Shown here in pieces: positions 45,642 to 55,003 of a DNA stretch of 64,000 nucleotides. This DNA comes from Blastococcus sp. CT_GayMR16 (lineage in GTDB: Bacteria; Actinomycetota; Actinomycetes; Mycobacteriales; Geodermatophilaceae). Both the position numbers and the translations under genes were made by a program. Below the pieces are notes generated by a model, which was given only the letters and a program-made list of their open reading frames with translations, ran no database searches and was not told where the DNA came from. Where the stretch lies: the NCBI RefSeq assembly GCF_004570875.1, contig NZ_SPQK01000010.1, positions 86,136 through 150,135 on the forward strand, written 5' to 3'. Numbering within the stretch: the first letter of the stretch is position 1; the number at the start of each line of letters is the position of its first letter.

Positions 45642-46595
45642 ATGCGCGTACTCGTCGCCGGTGGAGCCGGCTACATCGGCAGCGTAGTCACGGCCGCCCT
45701 GCTGGCCGAGGGCCACGAGGTGACGGTGCTCGACGACCTGTCGACCGGCCACGCCGACGCCGTGCCGCCCGGCGCGACCCTCGCGGAGGTGTCACTGCAC
45801 CACTCGGCACCCGTGCTCGCCGACGTCCGCCCGGAGGCCGTGCTGCACTTCGCCGCCAAGAGCCTCGTCGGGGTCTCCCAGCAGCGGCCCTTCGAGTACT
45901 GGGACACCAACGTCGGCGGCTCGCTGGCGCTGCTGGAGGCCATGCGCGCCGCCGACTGCCGGCGGATCGTCTTCTCCTCCACCGCCGCCACCTACGGCGA
46001 GCCCGAGGCTGTGCCGATCCGGGAGGACGCCCCGACGCGGCCGACGAACACCTACGGCGCCTCGAAGCTCGCCGTCGACCACATGCTGACCTCGTACGCC
46101 GTCGCGCACGGCTTCGCCGCGGTGAGCCTGCGGTACTTCAACGTCGCGGGGGCGGCCTTCGGGCTCGGCGAGCGGCATGCCACCGAGACGCACCTCATCC
46201 CGATCGCGCTGCAGGTCGCCGCCGGGCAGCGGGAGTCGTTGACCGTGTTCGGCGAGGACTACCCGACCCCCGACGGCACGTGCATCCGCGACTACGTCCA
46301 CGTCGCCGACCTCGCCGACGCCCACCTCCTGGCGCTGCCGGCCCCGGCGGACGGTGAGCACCGGATCTACAACCTGGGCAACGGCACGGGCTTCTCGGTG
46401 CAGGAGGTCGTCGACGCCGTCCGGCAGGTGACCGGCCACCCGGTGCCCGTGGTGATCGGCGAGCGGCGTGCCGGCGATCCGGCGCAGCTCGTCGCGTCCA
46501 GCGACCGCATCCGTGCCGATCTGGGCTGGACGCCGGACCACACCGACCTGGCCGGCATCGTCCGCGACGCCTGGGACGTCAGCCGGGCCCGCTGA
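45642..46595 (+). CDS. galE: UDP-glucose 4-epimerase
   Basis: A 317-residue extended short-chain dehydrogenase that interconverts UDP-glucose and UDP-galactose. The NAD motif GGAGYIGS is at 6-13, SSTAATYG and the catalytic TYGASK (YxxxK near 141-145) follow, and RYFNVAGA and IRDYVHVADLA are GalE-specific blocks. The start is fixed by a leaderless promoter. The last 17 bases overlap the 3' end of the convergent CNNM/CBS gene. Confidence 0.93.
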   Translation: MRVLVAGGAGYIGSVVTAALLAEGHEVTVLDDLSTGHADAVPPGATLAEVSLHHSAPVLADVRPEAVLHFAAKSLVGVSQQRPFEYWDTNVGGSLALLEAMRAADCRRIVFSSTAATYGEPEAVPIREDAPTRPTNTYGASKLAVDHMLTSYAVAHGFAAVSLRYFNVAGAAFGLGERHATETHLIPIALQVAAGQRESLTVFGEDYPTPDGTCIRDYVHVADLADAHLLALPAPADGEHRIYNLGNGTGFSVQEVVDAVRQVTGHPVPVVIGERRAGDPAQLVASSDRIRADLGWTPDHTDLAGIVRDAWDVSRAR

Positions 46596-47913
46596 CCCCT
46601 GTCTCCGAACGGTCCTCGTCGTCCGCGGGCGCGGGGGCCGCACCGACGAGCAGGCGGGAGATCCGGCGTCCGTCGAGTTCGAGGACCGTGAGGGTGCGGC
46701 CCCCCACATCGACGACGGCCCCGATCTCCGGGAGGCGGCCCAGCTCGGAGAGCACGTACCCGGCGACGGTCTCGTAGGGCCCGTCGGGAAGTGCCAGACC
46801 GGTGACCTCGGTGAAGTCGTCGAGGTTGAGCAGGCCGTCGACCTCGCGGGGGCCGCCGGGGGGCTGCTTCCCCTCGGGAGCGACCTCGTCGTCGTACTCG
46901 TCGTAGATCTCCCCGATGACCTCCTCGATGAGGTCCTCGAGGGTCACGATCCCGTCGGTGCCGCTGTACTCGTCGACGACGATCGCCAGGTGCTGGTTCT
47001 CCCGGCGCATCTCGCTGAGGGCCGCCAGTACGCCCTTGGTGCCGGGCAGCCGCTTCACCTCGCGGGCGAGGTCGCCCACGGTCGCGGCTCGGCCGGCCGG
47101 GTGGTTGGGCAGGAACAGATCGCGGACGTGCACGAAGCCGACGACGTCGTCCTCGTCGCGTCCGGCCACCGGGAAGCGGGACCAGTTGGAGTCGGCGACC
47201 TGCTTGGCCGCCCGGCTGGCGGTCATGGACGCATCGAGGAACGCGACCTCGGTGCGCGGGGTCATGACCTCCCGGATCTCGCGCTCACCGGCGCGGAAGA
47301 CCTCGTCGATCAGCCGCCGCTCGTCGCTGCTCAGGGACTCGTGCGCGGCCACGAGGTCGCGGAGTTCCTCCTGGCTGATCGACTCGCCGCTCAGCTTCGG
47401 GTCGCCGCCCAGCAGGCGGACGAGGACGTCGGTGGACTTCGACAGCAGCCAGATGACCGGGCGGGAGAGCGTCGCGATGGCGTTGAGCGGCGCGGCCACG
47501 ATGAGGGCGAACCCCTCGGCCCGCTGCAGCGCCAGCCGCTTGGGGGTCAGCTCGCCGACGACGAGCGACAGGTAGCTGATCGCGATCGTCACCAGGATCA
47601 GCGCCAGGGTGCCGGACAGGCCCTCGGACAGACCGCGGGTCTCCAGCCAGCGCGCCAGCGGCTGGCTGAGCGTGCTGGCACCGAAGGCGGCAGAGAAGAA
47701 CCCCGCCAGGGTGACGCCGACCTGGACGGCGGCGAGGAAGCGGTTGGGGTCGCTCAGCAGGCGCTGCACGGCCTGTCCACGGCGCCCCCCCTCGGCCATC
47801 CCGCGGACCTGGGACTCGCGCAGGGAGACCAGCGCGATCTCCGCGCCGGAGAAGACGCCCCCGATCAGGACGAAGGCGACGACCATGACGATGCTGAGCC
47901 ATACGTCGCTCAC
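46579..47913 (-). CDS. CNNM/HlyC-CorC family membrane protein with CBS pair
   Basis: A 444-residue protein. An N-terminal DUF21/CNNM domain with four helices (SIVMVVAFVLIGGVFSGAEIALVSL to VVGELTPKRLALQRAEGFAL) is followed by a CBS pair (REVMTPRTEVAFLDASM, VGFVHVRDLF, LAIVVDEYSGTDGIVTLEDLIEEVIGEI). A CorC/HlyC transporter-associated domain comes last. The family is linked to magnesium or cobalt transport or resistance. GTG 47913 has GGAG ten bases upstream. Confidence 0.9.
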   Translation of the reverse strand: MSDVWLSIVMVVAFVLIGGVFSGAEIALVSLRESQVRGMAEGGRRGQAVQRLLSDPNRFLAAVQVGVTLAGFFSAAFGASTLSQPLARWLETRGLSEGLSGTLALILVTIAISYLSLVVGELTPKRLALQRAEGFALIVAAPLNAIATLSRPVIWLLSKSTDVLVRLLGGDPKLSGESISQEELRDLVAAHESLSSDERRLIDEVFRAGEREIREVMTPRTEVAFLDASMTASRAAKQVADSNWSRFPVAGRDEDDVVGFVHVRDLFLPNHPAGRAATVGDLAREVKRLPGTKGVLAALSEMRRENQHLAIVVDEYSGTDGIVTLEDLIEEVIGEIYDEYDDEVAPEGKQPPGGPREVDGLLNLDDFTEVTGLALPDGPYETVAGYVLSELGRLPEIGAVVDVGGRTLTVLELDGRRISRLLVGAAPAPADDEDRSETGVSGPG

Positions 47914-48129
47914 CGGCGGCGCACTCCTCGGGGTATTCGCGTGGGGCTCACTCCCCCATGGTGCCTGGTCGGGGCCCTCGAACCGAGCCGATCCAGGCAG
48001 ACCGCCCTCCAGAGGGGCATGCGGGCGGCCGATCGTGACCGACTTCATGTGGACGCACGGTGACCTTGCGCGCACCGTTAGTCTCCACTCGGTAACGAAT
48101 CGTGATCCTGTCTCTCGTGAGGTTTCCCC
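47914..48129. promoter_or_regulatory. Divergent promoter region of the CNNM and CAP-domain genes
   Basis: About 216 bp without a gene. On the plus strand TAGTCT (48079-48084) is a -10 candidate giving a leader of about 40 bases to GTG 48130. No clear promoter was seen for the minus strand, and no known riboswitch was recognised. Confidence 0.35.
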
Positions 48130-49035
48130 GTGCGCCACAGTTCCCCGCGTCTCCCTCTGGACGAGCGGCTGACCGGCTTCCTGAACCGGTTCCTGCGGCT
48201 CACCCGCAGCAGCACGAGGCACCGCAGTGGGCGTCTGGCGCTCGGCGCGCTCGTCAGCACCGTCCTGGCCGCACTCGTCCTGTCGGTGCCCGTGGTGTCC
48301 GGCGCGGGCGGCAAGGAGCCGCTGGTCGCCTTCGAGTCGTTCGCGTCGACGTCCGCGGCCCGCTCGACCGACAGTGACTCCCCCGTGGTCATGGGCCGCG
48401 ACGGCCGAGCGGTCTCCTCGTCCACGTTCGCCGGGCTGAGCACCTCACCGGCCTCGGCCCGGGGCTCCTCGACGGACGCGTTCGCGGCGCCGCCCACCGT
48501 CGCCCCCGGGGCCGGTTCCGCGCCCGCGCCCGCGCCCGTGGAGACACCCGCCCCGGCCGAGGCCGCGCCGGCACCCGAGGCGACAACGGAGGCCGCTGCC
48601 CCGCCGCCGGTGGTCGAGGAGGCCCCGGAGCCCCCGGCTCCCGCTGCCGCGGCCGTCCCGGCGGATCTGGGCGCCGAGGACCAGGTGCTCGCGCTCGTGA
48701 ACGTGCAGCGTGCGGCCGCCGGATGCGGCGCGCTCACCGGCGATGCGTCGCTGGCGTCCGTGGCCCGGGCCCACAGCGCGGACATGCGCGACCGTGGCTT
48801 CTTCGACCACGTCAACCTCGACGGGCTCGACCCCTTCGACCGCGCGGAGCGGGCCGGGATCACGGCGCGGGCGGAGAACATCGCCTACGGGCAGCAGGAC
48901 GCCGCCGAGGTCATGGTGTCGTGGATGAACAGCGCCGGTCACCGGGCGAACATCCTGAACTGCAACCTGACCCGCCTCGGTGTCGGCATGGCCGACGGCT
49001 CCGGCGGCCCCTGGTGGACCCAGCTCTTCGCCTGA
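48130..49035 (+). CDS. Secreted CAP-domain (SCP/PR-1) protein with Ala/Pro-rich linker
   Basis: A 301-residue exported protein. Residues 1-60 contain a polar start and one hydrophobic segment (LALGALVSTVLAALVLSVPVVSGA). Residues 65-180 form a low-complexity Ala/Pro/Glu linker that likely crosses the cell wall. The C-terminal CAP domain has VNVQRAAAGC, ARAHSADMRDRGFFDHVNL, AENIAYG and NSAGHRANILN, including the two conserved histidines. Four cysteines are not all present; two are seen (AAGCGAL and LNCNL). GTG 48130 has GAGG seven bases upstream. Bacterial CAP proteins have no settled function. Confidence 0.85.
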   Translation: MRHSSPRLPLDERLTGFLNRFLRLTRSSTRHRSGRLALGALVSTVLAALVLSVPVVSGAGGKEPLVAFESFASTSAARSTDSDSPVVMGRDGRAVSSSTFAGLSTSPASARGSSTDAFAAPPTVAPGAGSAPAPAPVETPAPAEAAPAPEATTEAAAPPPVVEEAPEPPAPAAAAVPADLGAEDQVLALVNVQRAAAGCGALTGDASLASVARAHSADMRDRGFFDHVNLDGLDPFDRAERAGITARAENIAYGQQDAAEVMVSWMNSAGHRANILNCNLTRLGVGMADGSGGPWWTQLFA

Positions 49036-49045
49036 CTCGCCCGTT

Positions 49046-49118
49046 CCGTTGATCAACAGCCGCTCTATCGGGGTGTCGGGATGGACGAGACCCCCGTGGA
49101 CCGGCTGTTGATCAACGG
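49046..49118. repeat. Inverted repeat B1 (GTTGATCAACAGCC type), convergent to both genes
   Basis: CCGTTGATCAACAGCCG (49046-49062) and its exact complement (49102-49118) form a 17-bp stem. The 39-base interior contains GGGGTGTC...GAGACCCC, a second stem with one mismatch. The right arm contains the stop codon of the DUF559 gene. It may also terminate the CAP-domain gene 10 bp upstream. Confidence 0.85.
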
Positions 49119-49996
49119 GCCAGCTCGACGGCCAGCCGGGCGAGGAGACGCTCGGGGCGTTTCAGGTCGGCCGCCGTCACGAAGATCACGCGCCAGCCGG
49201 CCGCCGACAGCCGGTTGAGCCGCCGCCGGTCCTTGGCGAACTGCCCCGCCTCCGCATGCCAATGCCCGTCGTACTCGATGGCGAGCTTCAGCTCCGGGTA
49301 CGCGAAGTCGACCCGGGCGACGAAGCCCTCGTCGTCGAAGACCCGGAACTGTGCCTCCGGTGCAGGCAGTCCGGCCCGATGGATCAGTAGTCTCAGCCGG
49401 GTCTCCTGCGGCGATTCCGCGAGCCCGTCGGCCAACCGGGTCACCTCACGTGCGATCCGGCTCCCGCGGCTCCTGGGCAGCGCCGCCGCCGCGGCCCGCA
49501 CATCGGCCAGATCGTTGAGCCCGGCACGCACGAGCCGATCCAGCAGGACGACGCCGTCCTCCACGCCACGACGACGCACCAGGTCCACCGCAGTACGCAC
49601 CGGACCGGTCCTCGCCAGCCCGTGGCGGTCCACGACGACGCCCGCATCGTGGGCCGACAAGACGCTGACGCGCACGCCTGGGCCGGGGCGCCAACGCGTG
49701 CCTGGCGGGAGGGCGACCTCGACCGCATCCTCTGCGGTCGCGAACTCATCGCCGCCGGCCAGGACCAGCGCCGACAGTCCGCCGAAGACAGCGCCCGCCG
49801 GGACCACCAGGCTCACGCCGTACGCCATGAGTCGGTGGTCCACCGCCAGTTCTGCATCGGCGTACACGTCCCGGCGGAGACGGCGCCAGGCGTGACTGCG
49901 CAACTGGTCTTGCGTCAGGAAGCCCTTCCGGACCGCCCAGGAGCCGAGGAAGACGCGGGCGCGCAGGACGTCGGGGCGCGCAGCGGGCACAGGCAC
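49112..49996 (-). CDS. DUF559/Vsr-like endonuclease with AbiEi-like N-terminal region
   Basis: A 294-residue protein of a type common in actinobacteria. Residues 15-135 resemble AbiEi-type antitoxin proteins (winged-helix start FLTQDQLRSHAWRRLRRDVYAD, GLSALVLAGGDE). The C-terminal domain has the PD-(D/E)xK nuclease residues of DUF559: E198 (ESPQE), D230 (RVDFAYPE), E241 and D243 (EYDGHWH), and the FAKDRRRLNRLSAAGWRVIFVTAADL helix and strand. GTG 49996 is the first start; GTG 49990 is also open, and neither has a ribosome site. The stop lies in inverted repeat B1 and a related repeat lies upstream, so it is bracketed by both. Confidence 0.75.
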   Translation of the reverse strand: MPVPAARPDVLRARVFLGSWAVRKGFLTQDQLRSHAWRRLRRDVYADAELAVDHRLMAYGVSLVVPAGAVFGGLSALVLAGGDEFATAEDAVEVALPPGTRWRPGPGVRVSVLSAHDAGVVVDRHGLARTGPVRTAVDLVRRRGVEDGVVLLDRLVRAGLNDLADVRAAAAALPRSRGSRIAREVTRLADGLAESPQETRLRLLIHRAGLPAPEAQFRVFDDEGFVARVDFAYPELKLAIEYDGHWHAEAGQFAKDRRRLNRLSAAGWRVIFVTAADLKRPERLLARLAVELAR

Positions 49997-50049
49997 GCAG
50001 GCAGGCTGCCCGCTCGTCGTTGACGTCTGCTGACGTCGTCCACAGGCAA

Positions 50050-50112
50050 GATCAACAGCCAGTCCGGCGGGGCCTCCCAGGCGCCGAGGGGCCGGCCCAG
50101 TGGCTGTTGATC
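50050..50112. repeat. Inverted repeat B2 upstream of the DUF559 gene
   Basis: GATCAACAGCCA (50050-50061) and its exact complement (50101-50112) form a 12-bp stem around 39 bases. The interior length equals that of B1. The shared core is GATCAACAGCC. Confidence 0.8.
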
Positions 50113-50175
50113 ATAGGACTCGCTCCCCCGGAAACGGCGGCGGCCCCCGCACCCGGAGGTGAGGGGGCCGTCGTC

Positions 50176-50230
50176 GGCCCGTCCCGAGGCTCACCCCGAG
50201 CGTGCGAGGGGTGAGGAGGACGGGGTCCTT
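50176..50230 (-). repeat. Palindromic repeat, family A, at the icd stop
   Basis: Read in the gene's direction it starts AAGGACCCCGTCC two bases after the icd stop and ends GGACGGGCC. The inner stem CTCACCCC/GGGGTGAG is perfect for eight pairs, with base changes on both sides compared with the copies at 44438 and 28265. Confidence 0.8.
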
Positions 50231-50232
50231 AA

Positions 50233-51447
50233 TCAGGCCATGGCCTTCTGGAGGTTGCTGTCGATGGCGGCCAGGAAGTCCTGGGTCGTCAGCCACGGGG
50301 CGTCCTTGGAGATCAGCAGCGCGAGGTCCTTGGTCATCTGACCGCTCTCGACGGTGTCGATGCAGACCTTCTCGAGCGTCTCGGCGAAGCGGGTCACCTC
50401 AGGGGTGTTGTCCAGCTTGCCGCGGTGGGCCAGACCCCGGGTCCAGGCGAAGATCGACGCGATCGGGTTGGTCGACGTCTCCTTGCCCTGCTGGTGCTGG
50501 CGGTAGTGCCGCGTGACCGTGCCGTGGGCGGCCTCGGCCTCCACGGTGCGGCCGTCGGGGCTGAGCAGCACCGAGGTCATGAGCCCCAGCGAACCGAAGC
50601 CCTGGGCCACGGTGTCGGACTGCACGTCACCGTCGTAGTTCTTGCACGCCCAGACGTAGCCGCCTTCCCACTTGAGGGACGCGGCGACCATGTCGTCGAT
50701 GAGCCGGTGCTCGTAGGTGATGCCGGCGGCGTCGAACTTGTCCTTGAACTCAGCCTCGAAGACCTCCTGGAACAGGTCCTTGAAGCGGCCGTCGTAGGCC
50801 TTGAGGATCGTGTTCTTGGTGGACAGGTAGACCGGGTAGCCGCGGTCGAGCCCGTAGTTCAGCGAGGCGCGCGCGAAGTCGCGGATCGAGTCGTCGAGGT
50901 TGTACATCGCCAGCGCGACGCCCGAGCCGGGCGACTGGAAGACCTCGCGCTCGATCGGCTCCGAGCCGTCCTTCGGCGTGAAGGTCAGCGTCAGCGTGCC
51001 CTCACCGGGGAACCGGAAGTCGGTGGCCCGGTACTGGTCGCCGAACGCGTGACGGCCGACGACGATCGGCTTGGTCCAGCCCGGCACCAGCCGCGGCACG
51101 TTCTCCATGATGATCGGCTCGCGGAAGATCACGCCGCCGAGGATGTTGCGGATCGTCCCGTTCGGGGAGCGGTACATGCGCTTGAGGCCGAACTCCTCGA
51201 CCCGCGCCTCGTCGGGCGTGATCGTGGCGCACTTGACGCCGACGCCGTGGCGCTTGATGGCCTCGGCGGCGTCGACCGTCACCTGGTCGTCGGTGGCGTC
51301 CCGGTGCTCGATGCCGAGGTCGTAGTACTCGAGGTTGACGTCGAGGTACGGGAGGATCAGCTGGTCCTTGATGAACTGCCAGATGATCCGGGTCATCTCG
51401 TCGCCGTCGAGCTCGACGACGGTGCCCTCGACCTTGATCTTGCTCAC
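50233..51447 (-). CDS. icd: NADP-dependent isocitrate dehydrogenase
   Basis: A 404-residue homodimeric (eukaryote-like, type II) isocitrate dehydrogenase that makes 2-oxoglutarate in the TCA cycle. [39 protein letters not shown] (substrate serine and arginines), [18 protein letters not shown] and [27 protein letters not shown] (metal aspartates) are intact. GTG 51447 has AGAGGGA about eleven bases upstream. A family A palindrome forms the 3' end. It corresponds to Rv3339c. Confidence 0.95.
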   Translation of the reverse strand: MSKIKVEGTVVELDGDEMTRIIWQFIKDQLILPYLDVNLEYYDLGIEHRDATDDQVTVDAAEAIKRHGVGVKCATITPDEARVEEFGLKRMYRSPNGTIRNILGGVIFREPIIMENVPRLVPGWTKPIVVGRHAFGDQYRATDFRFPGEGTLTLTFTPKDGSEPIEREVFQSPGSGVALAMYNLDDSIRDFARASLNYGLDRGYPVYLSTKNTILKAYDGRFKDLFQEVFEAEFKDKFDAAGITYEHRLIDDMVAASLKWEGGYVWACKNYDGDVQSDTVAQGFGSLGLMTSVLLSPDGRTVEAEAAHGTVTRHYRQHQQGKETSTNPIASIFAWTRGLAHRGKLDNTPEVTRFAETLEKVCIDTVESGQMTKDLALLISKDAPWLTTQDFLAAIDSNLQKAMA

Positions 51448-51488
51448 GTAGGTGGTTCCCTCTCTACAGGTTCCGAGCCGGGAGAGGC

Positions 51489-52442
51489 TCAGAGGTCGGC
51501 TACGTCGGCCTGCTTGGCGCGCACGGCCTCAGCGGCATCGCGCAGCCCGGCCAGTTCGGTCTCGGACAGGTCGCCCTCGACGACCTTCTTCACACCCTCG
51601 CGACCGATCTCGGCCTCGACGCCCAGGTAGACGCCGTTGATTCCGTACTCGCCGTCGACCCACGCGCAGACGGGCATGACGGCGCCGGAGTCCTCCATCA
51701 CGGCCTTGGCCATGCGGGCGGCGGCGGCCGACGGCGCGTAGTACGCCGAGCCGGTCTTGAGGAGGGCGACCACCTCGGCCCCGCCGTTGCGGGTGCGGTC
51801 GACGAGGTGGTCGATGCGGTCCTGCGCGAGGACGTCGGACAGCGGCTTGCCATCCACGGTGCAGCGCGAGGGCACCGGCACCATGGTGTCGCCGTGCGAG
51901 CCCAGGGTCAGCGTCTTCACCGAGCCGACCGGGACGCCGAGCTCCTCGGCGACGTTGTTCGTGAAGCGCGCCGTGTCGAGCATGCCGGCCTGGCCCATCA
52001 CCCGGTTCTTCGGGAAGCCCGTGGCCAGCTGCGCCAGCGCGGTCATCTCGTCGAGCGGGTTGGAGACGACGATGATCACGGCGTCCGGGGAGGTCTGCGC
52101 GATGTTCTCGGCGACCGAACGCACGATCTTCGCGTTGGTCTCGATGAGATCCATCCGGCTCATGCCCGGCTTGCGTGGGAGGCCGGCGGTGATCACGACG
52201 ACGTCGGATCCCTCGGTCCCCTCGTACGAGCCTCCGCCGACGCCGACGATCGTGGTCTCGAAGCCCTCGATGGGCCGCGACTGGTTCATGTCGAGCGCGA
52301 TGCCCTCGGGCTTGCCCTCGACGATGTCGGTGAGCACGACGGTCTCGAAGACGTCGTACTCCGCGAGACGGAGCGCGGTGGTGGAGCCGTAGAAACCGGC
52401 GCCGACGACGGTGACCTTGCCCGACCGGGGCTTCTCTGCCAT
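51489..52442 (-). CDS. mdh: Malate dehydrogenase (LDH-like)
   Basis: A 317-residue enzyme oxidising malate to oxaloacetate. The NAD motif VVGAGFYGS is at about 12-20, substrate arginines are in [13 protein letters not shown], and the catalytic pair is in SNPLDEM and LGSHGDTMV. This is the tetrameric LDH-like type, not the E. coli type. ATG 52442 (MAEKPRSG) has TAGGTT seven bases upstream and is preferred over TTG 52451. It lies 41 bp from icd. Confidence 0.95.
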   Translation of the reverse strand: MAEKPRSGKVTVVGAGFYGSTTALRLAEYDVFETVVLTDIVEGKPEGIALDMNQSRPIEGFETTIVGVGGGSYEGTEGSDVVVITAGLPRKPGMSRMDLIETNAKIVRSVAENIAQTSPDAVIIVVSNPLDEMTALAQLATGFPKNRVMGQAGMLDTARFTNNVAEELGVPVGSVKTLTLGSHGDTMVPVPSRCTVDGKPLSDVLAQDRIDHLVDRTRNGGAEVVALLKTGSAYYAPSAAAARMAKAVMEDSGAVMPVCAWVDGEYGINGVYLGVEAEIGREGVKKVVEGDLSETELAGLRDAAEAVRAKQADVADL

Positions 52443-52449
52443 GGCCGCC

Positions 52450-52455
52450 AACCTA
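52450..52455 (-). promoter_or_regulatory. Predicted leaderless -10 element of mdh
   Basis: TAGGTT on the minus strand, seven bases before ATG 52442. Confidence 0.6.
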
Positions 52456-52485
52456 TCGCTGAGCCCGCCGCAGCGCCTGAGGGGG

Positions 52486-52785
52486 TCAGGGGTAGGGGAT
52501 CAGGAGCACGATCACGGTGAGGGCCAGACCGGTCCCGGCGAGCAGGACGACGTCCACCGGCCGGCTGCGGACGGCGAGGAAACCCACCCGCCGGACCGGC
52601 AGCAGCGCCCGCAGGACGGCGGCTCCCATCAGCGCCAGCCCGATGATCACGAGTCCGCTGCGCCAGTGGTCGAAGGTGAGGACGAGCAGCCCGACGCCGA
52701 CCACCACCAGGACGGCGAGCAACGGCAGCTGCCGGATGACCCCCGCGAGGAAGGGCCGGCGGACGTAGAGCGGCGGCGGGGTCAT
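52486..52785 (-). CDS. DUF3017 small membrane protein
   Basis: A 99-residue protein with three hydrophobic segments ([61 protein letters not shown]) and the [14 protein letters not shown] loop between the last two, as in the DUF3017 family. ATG 52785 overlaps the folD stop by four bases (ATGA). The folD-DUF3017 pair is the same as Rv3356c-Rv3355c. Function unknown. Confidence 0.85.
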   Translation of the reverse strand: MTPPPLYVRRPFLAGVIRQLPLLAVLVVVGVGLLVLTFDHWRSGLVIIGLALMGAAVLRALLPVRRVGFLAVRSRPVDVVLLAGTGLALTVIVLLIPYP

Positions 52786-53633
52786 GCCGTCAGGCGCTCG
52801 GCGGCCAGGACGACGTTCTGCAGCAGCATCGCGCGGGTCATCGGCCCCACCCCACCCGGATTCGGCGCCACGTGACCGGCGACGTCCACGACGTCGAGGG
52901 CGACGTCCCCGGCGATCTTCCCGTCGACCCGGCTGACGCCGACGTCGAGGACGGCGGCACCCGGCTTGACCATCGCGGCGGTGATCAGCCCGGGCACCCC
53001 GGCCGCGGCGACCACGATGTCGGCGGTCCGCACGTGGGCGGCGAGGTCCCGGGTGCCGGTGTGGCACAGGGTCACGGTCGCGTTCTCCGAGCGGCGGGTG
53101 AGCAGCAGCCCGAGCGGCCGGCCGACCGTGACCCCGCGCCCGATGACCACGACCTCGGCGCCGGCGATCGGGACGTCGAAGCGGCGGAGCAGCTCCACGA
53201 TGCCCACGGGCGTGCACGGCAGCGGGCCGGCGACGTTGAGCACCAGGCGGCCGAGGTTGGTCGGGTGCAGGCCGTCGGCGTCCTTCGACGGGTCCATCGC
53301 CTCGAGGACGGCGTACTCGTCGATCTGGCGCGGCAGCGGCAGCTGGACGATGTAGCCGGTGCACGCGGGATCGGCGTTGAGCTCCTCGACGACGGCCAGC
53401 ACGTCGGCCTGGGTGGCCGTTGCGGGCAGCTCCCGCTGGATGCTGCCGATGCCGACCTCGGCGCAGTCCTTGTGCTTGGCGTTGACGTACCACCGGCTGC
53501 CCGGGTCGTCGCCGACGAGCAGGGTGCCGAGGCCCGGCTGGTGGCCCGCGGCGGTCAGCGCAGCCACCCGCTCGGTGAGTTCGCCGCGGATCGCTGCCGC
53601 GGTCGCCTTGCCGTCCAGGATCGTCGCGGGCAC
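52782..53633 (-). CDS. folD: Methylenetetrahydrofolate dehydrogenase/cyclohydrolase
   Basis: A 283-residue bifunctional enzyme that makes 10-formyl-THF for PurN and PurH encoded nearby. The catalytic tyrosine and lysine blocks [14 protein letters not shown] and YIVQLPLP, the NADP site [14 protein letters not shown] and the C-terminal [17 protein letters not shown] are present. GTG 53633 (VPATILDGK) is seven bases after CAGACT; further upstream frame is open but not coding. Confidence 0.94.
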   Translation of the reverse strand: MPATILDGKATAAAIRGELTERVAALTAAGHQPGLGTLLVGDDPGSRWYVNAKHKDCAEVGIGSIQRELPATATQADVLAVVEELNADPACTGYIVQLPLPRQIDEYAVLEAMDPSKDADGLHPTNLGRLVLNVAGPLPCTPVGIVELLRRFDVPIAGAEVVVIGRGVTVGRPLGLLLTRRSENATVTLCHTGTRDLAAHVRTADIVVAAAGVPGLITAAMVKPGAAVLDVGVSRVDGKIAGDVALDVVDVAGHVAPNPGGVGPMTRAMLLQNVVLAAERLTA

Positions 53634-53727
53634 GACGGACAGTCTGCCCGAGCGTCGCCAGGACCCACGGCGCGGTCCTAGGCTCCTCCGCACGCAGGCT
53701 CTGCGAAGCTGCCGACGGAGGTACGCA

Positions 53728-54267
53728 ATGAGCGAGTTCCCCGCATCCGGCGCGAACGGCCCCCAGGGCGCCACGTCCTACGGCAGCCAGGCGCCGCCGG
53801 ATGCCACCTCACCGCAGTACTACGACCGCCCGGTCGCCGTCCGGGGGCCGGAGAGCCTGGGTGGGCTGCTGCTGATCCTCGCGGGCATCGCCGCCGCCGT
53901 CAGCCTGCTGCTGGACTGGCTGAGGGACGACGACGTCAGCGGCTGGGGCCTGCTGCGCAACGCGTTCGACGCTCTCGGCGACGCGTTCAGCAGCGGTCTC
54001 TGGCAGCCGCTGGCGATCCTGCTCGGCGGCGGCGTGCTGTTCGTGCTCGGCCTGCTGATGTGGCTGCCGGCGCGCTCGCACCGCTTCCTCGGCGTCCTCG
54101 CGCTGCTGGTGAGCGCGGCGGTGATCGCGGGCGTGCTCGTGCCCCTCGCCGACGCCGACTGGGATCTCGGCTTCTTCGGGCCCGGCTTCTGGTGCGCCAT
54201 CGCGGTGGCGGTCCTGGGCCTGCTCGGCAGCCTGAAGGCCCTGCTCAGCCGCCCGAAGACGCGATGA
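53728..54267 (+). CDS. Hypothetical membrane protein with disordered N-terminus
   Basis: A 179-residue protein. The first 45 residues are Pro/Gly/Ser-rich and polar. Four hydrophobic segments follow ([78 protein letters not shown]). ATG 53728 has a GGAGG site (53717-53721) six bases upstream; TAGGCT at 53679-53684 may be the -10 element. It is divergent from folD. No family recognised. Confidence 0.75.
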   Translation: MSEFPASGANGPQGATSYGSQAPPDATSPQYYDRPVAVRGPESLGGLLLILAGIAAAVSLLLDWLRDDDVSGWGLLRNAFDALGDAFSSGLWQPLAILLGGGVLFVLGLLMWLPARSHRFLGVLALLVSAAVIAGVLVPLADADWDLGFFGPGFWCAIAVAVLGLLGSLKALLSRPKTR

Positions 54268-54271
54268 CATC

Positions 54272-54288
54272 GTCGCCCTCCGGGCGAC
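54272..54288. terminator. Terminator hairpin after the membrane protein gene
   Basis: GTCGCCC - TCC - GGGCGAC, a perfect 7-bp stem four bases after the stop codon. It lies in the 107-bp convergent space with the pentapeptide-repeat gene. Confidence 0.6.
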
Positions 54289-54374
54289 ACCGCGGCCACG
54301 TGCCGTCCCCCACTGAGCCGAGCCCCCTCGTCGCTCGATCGTGGGACCCTGCGGGCCCCACTCCTCACGACCTG

Positions 54375-54986
54375 TCAGTCGGAGACGAGTGCGCCGTGCG
54401 CGCGGGCGAACTGGACGGCGTGCACCAGGTCGATCCGCGCGCCGGTGAGCTCGAAGCCCCGCCAGTTGACCTCGTCCATCGAGGCACCCCGCAGGTCGGC
54501 CCCGCGGAGCTTCGTCGACTGCAACCGGGCCCGGTCGAGATCGGCCCCGGTCAGGTCGCACTCCCGCAGGTCGGCGTCGGTCAGGTCGGCCTCGCGGAAG
54601 CGCTGACCGGAGAGGTCGAGCCCGGACAGGTCCGCCGCGCGCAGCGAGGTGTAGCTCCAGTCGCTGCCGGTCGTGGTCATCGGCCGCACGTCGGCGCCCG
54701 GGAACTGCGAGCCGGTGAGCTTGCAGCCGTCCCAGACGACGTCGAACAGCTTCGCGCGGTCGAACCGGCAGGACAGGAACGCCGTCCCGTGGTGCCGGGC
54801 GCCGCCCATCCGCACGCCGGTGAGCACGCACTCCTCGAACACGCACCGGCGCGTGACCAGCTCCTCCAGCCCCGCGTCGTCGAACCGGCAGCGGGTGAAC
54901 GTGACGCCGGAGAGCTCGACGCCCCACCAGTCGACGCGGGCGAAGTCCTCCCCCTCGACCTGCGCACCGTCCTCCGGCGGGCGCAC
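54375..54986 (-). CDS. Pentapeptide-repeat protein
   Basis: A 203-residue protein. From residue 15 to about 190 the chain follows the A(D/N)LxX pattern (VTFTRCRFDDAGLEEL, ADLSGLDLSGQRFREADLTDADLRECDLTGADL, KLRGADLRGASMDEVNW), which folds as a right-handed four-sided beta-helix. Some relatives mimic DNA and protect gyrase; this cannot be concluded here. GTG 54986 is chosen; TTG 55007, whose TTGA overlaps the purH stop, is a coupled alternative seven codons upstream. It is directly downstream of purH. Confidence 0.83.
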   Translation of the reverse strand: MRPPEDGAQVEGEDFARVDWWGVELSGVTFTRCRFDDAGLEELVTRRCVFEECVLTGVRMGGARHHGTAFLSCRFDRAKLFDVVWDGCKLTGSQFPGADVRPMTTTGSDWSYTSLRAADLSGLDLSGQRFREADLTDADLRECDLTGADLDRARLQSTKLRGADLRGASMDEVNWRGFELTGARIDLVHAVQFARAHGALVSD

Positions 54987-55003
54987 GTGGGGGCGGCCGC
55001 CCT

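Noticed and set aside
47914..48129. c-di-AMP (ydaO) riboswitch before the CAP-domain gene, as is common for wall-related actinobacterial genes
   Set aside because: The predicted leader is only about 40 bases and lacks the conserved core.
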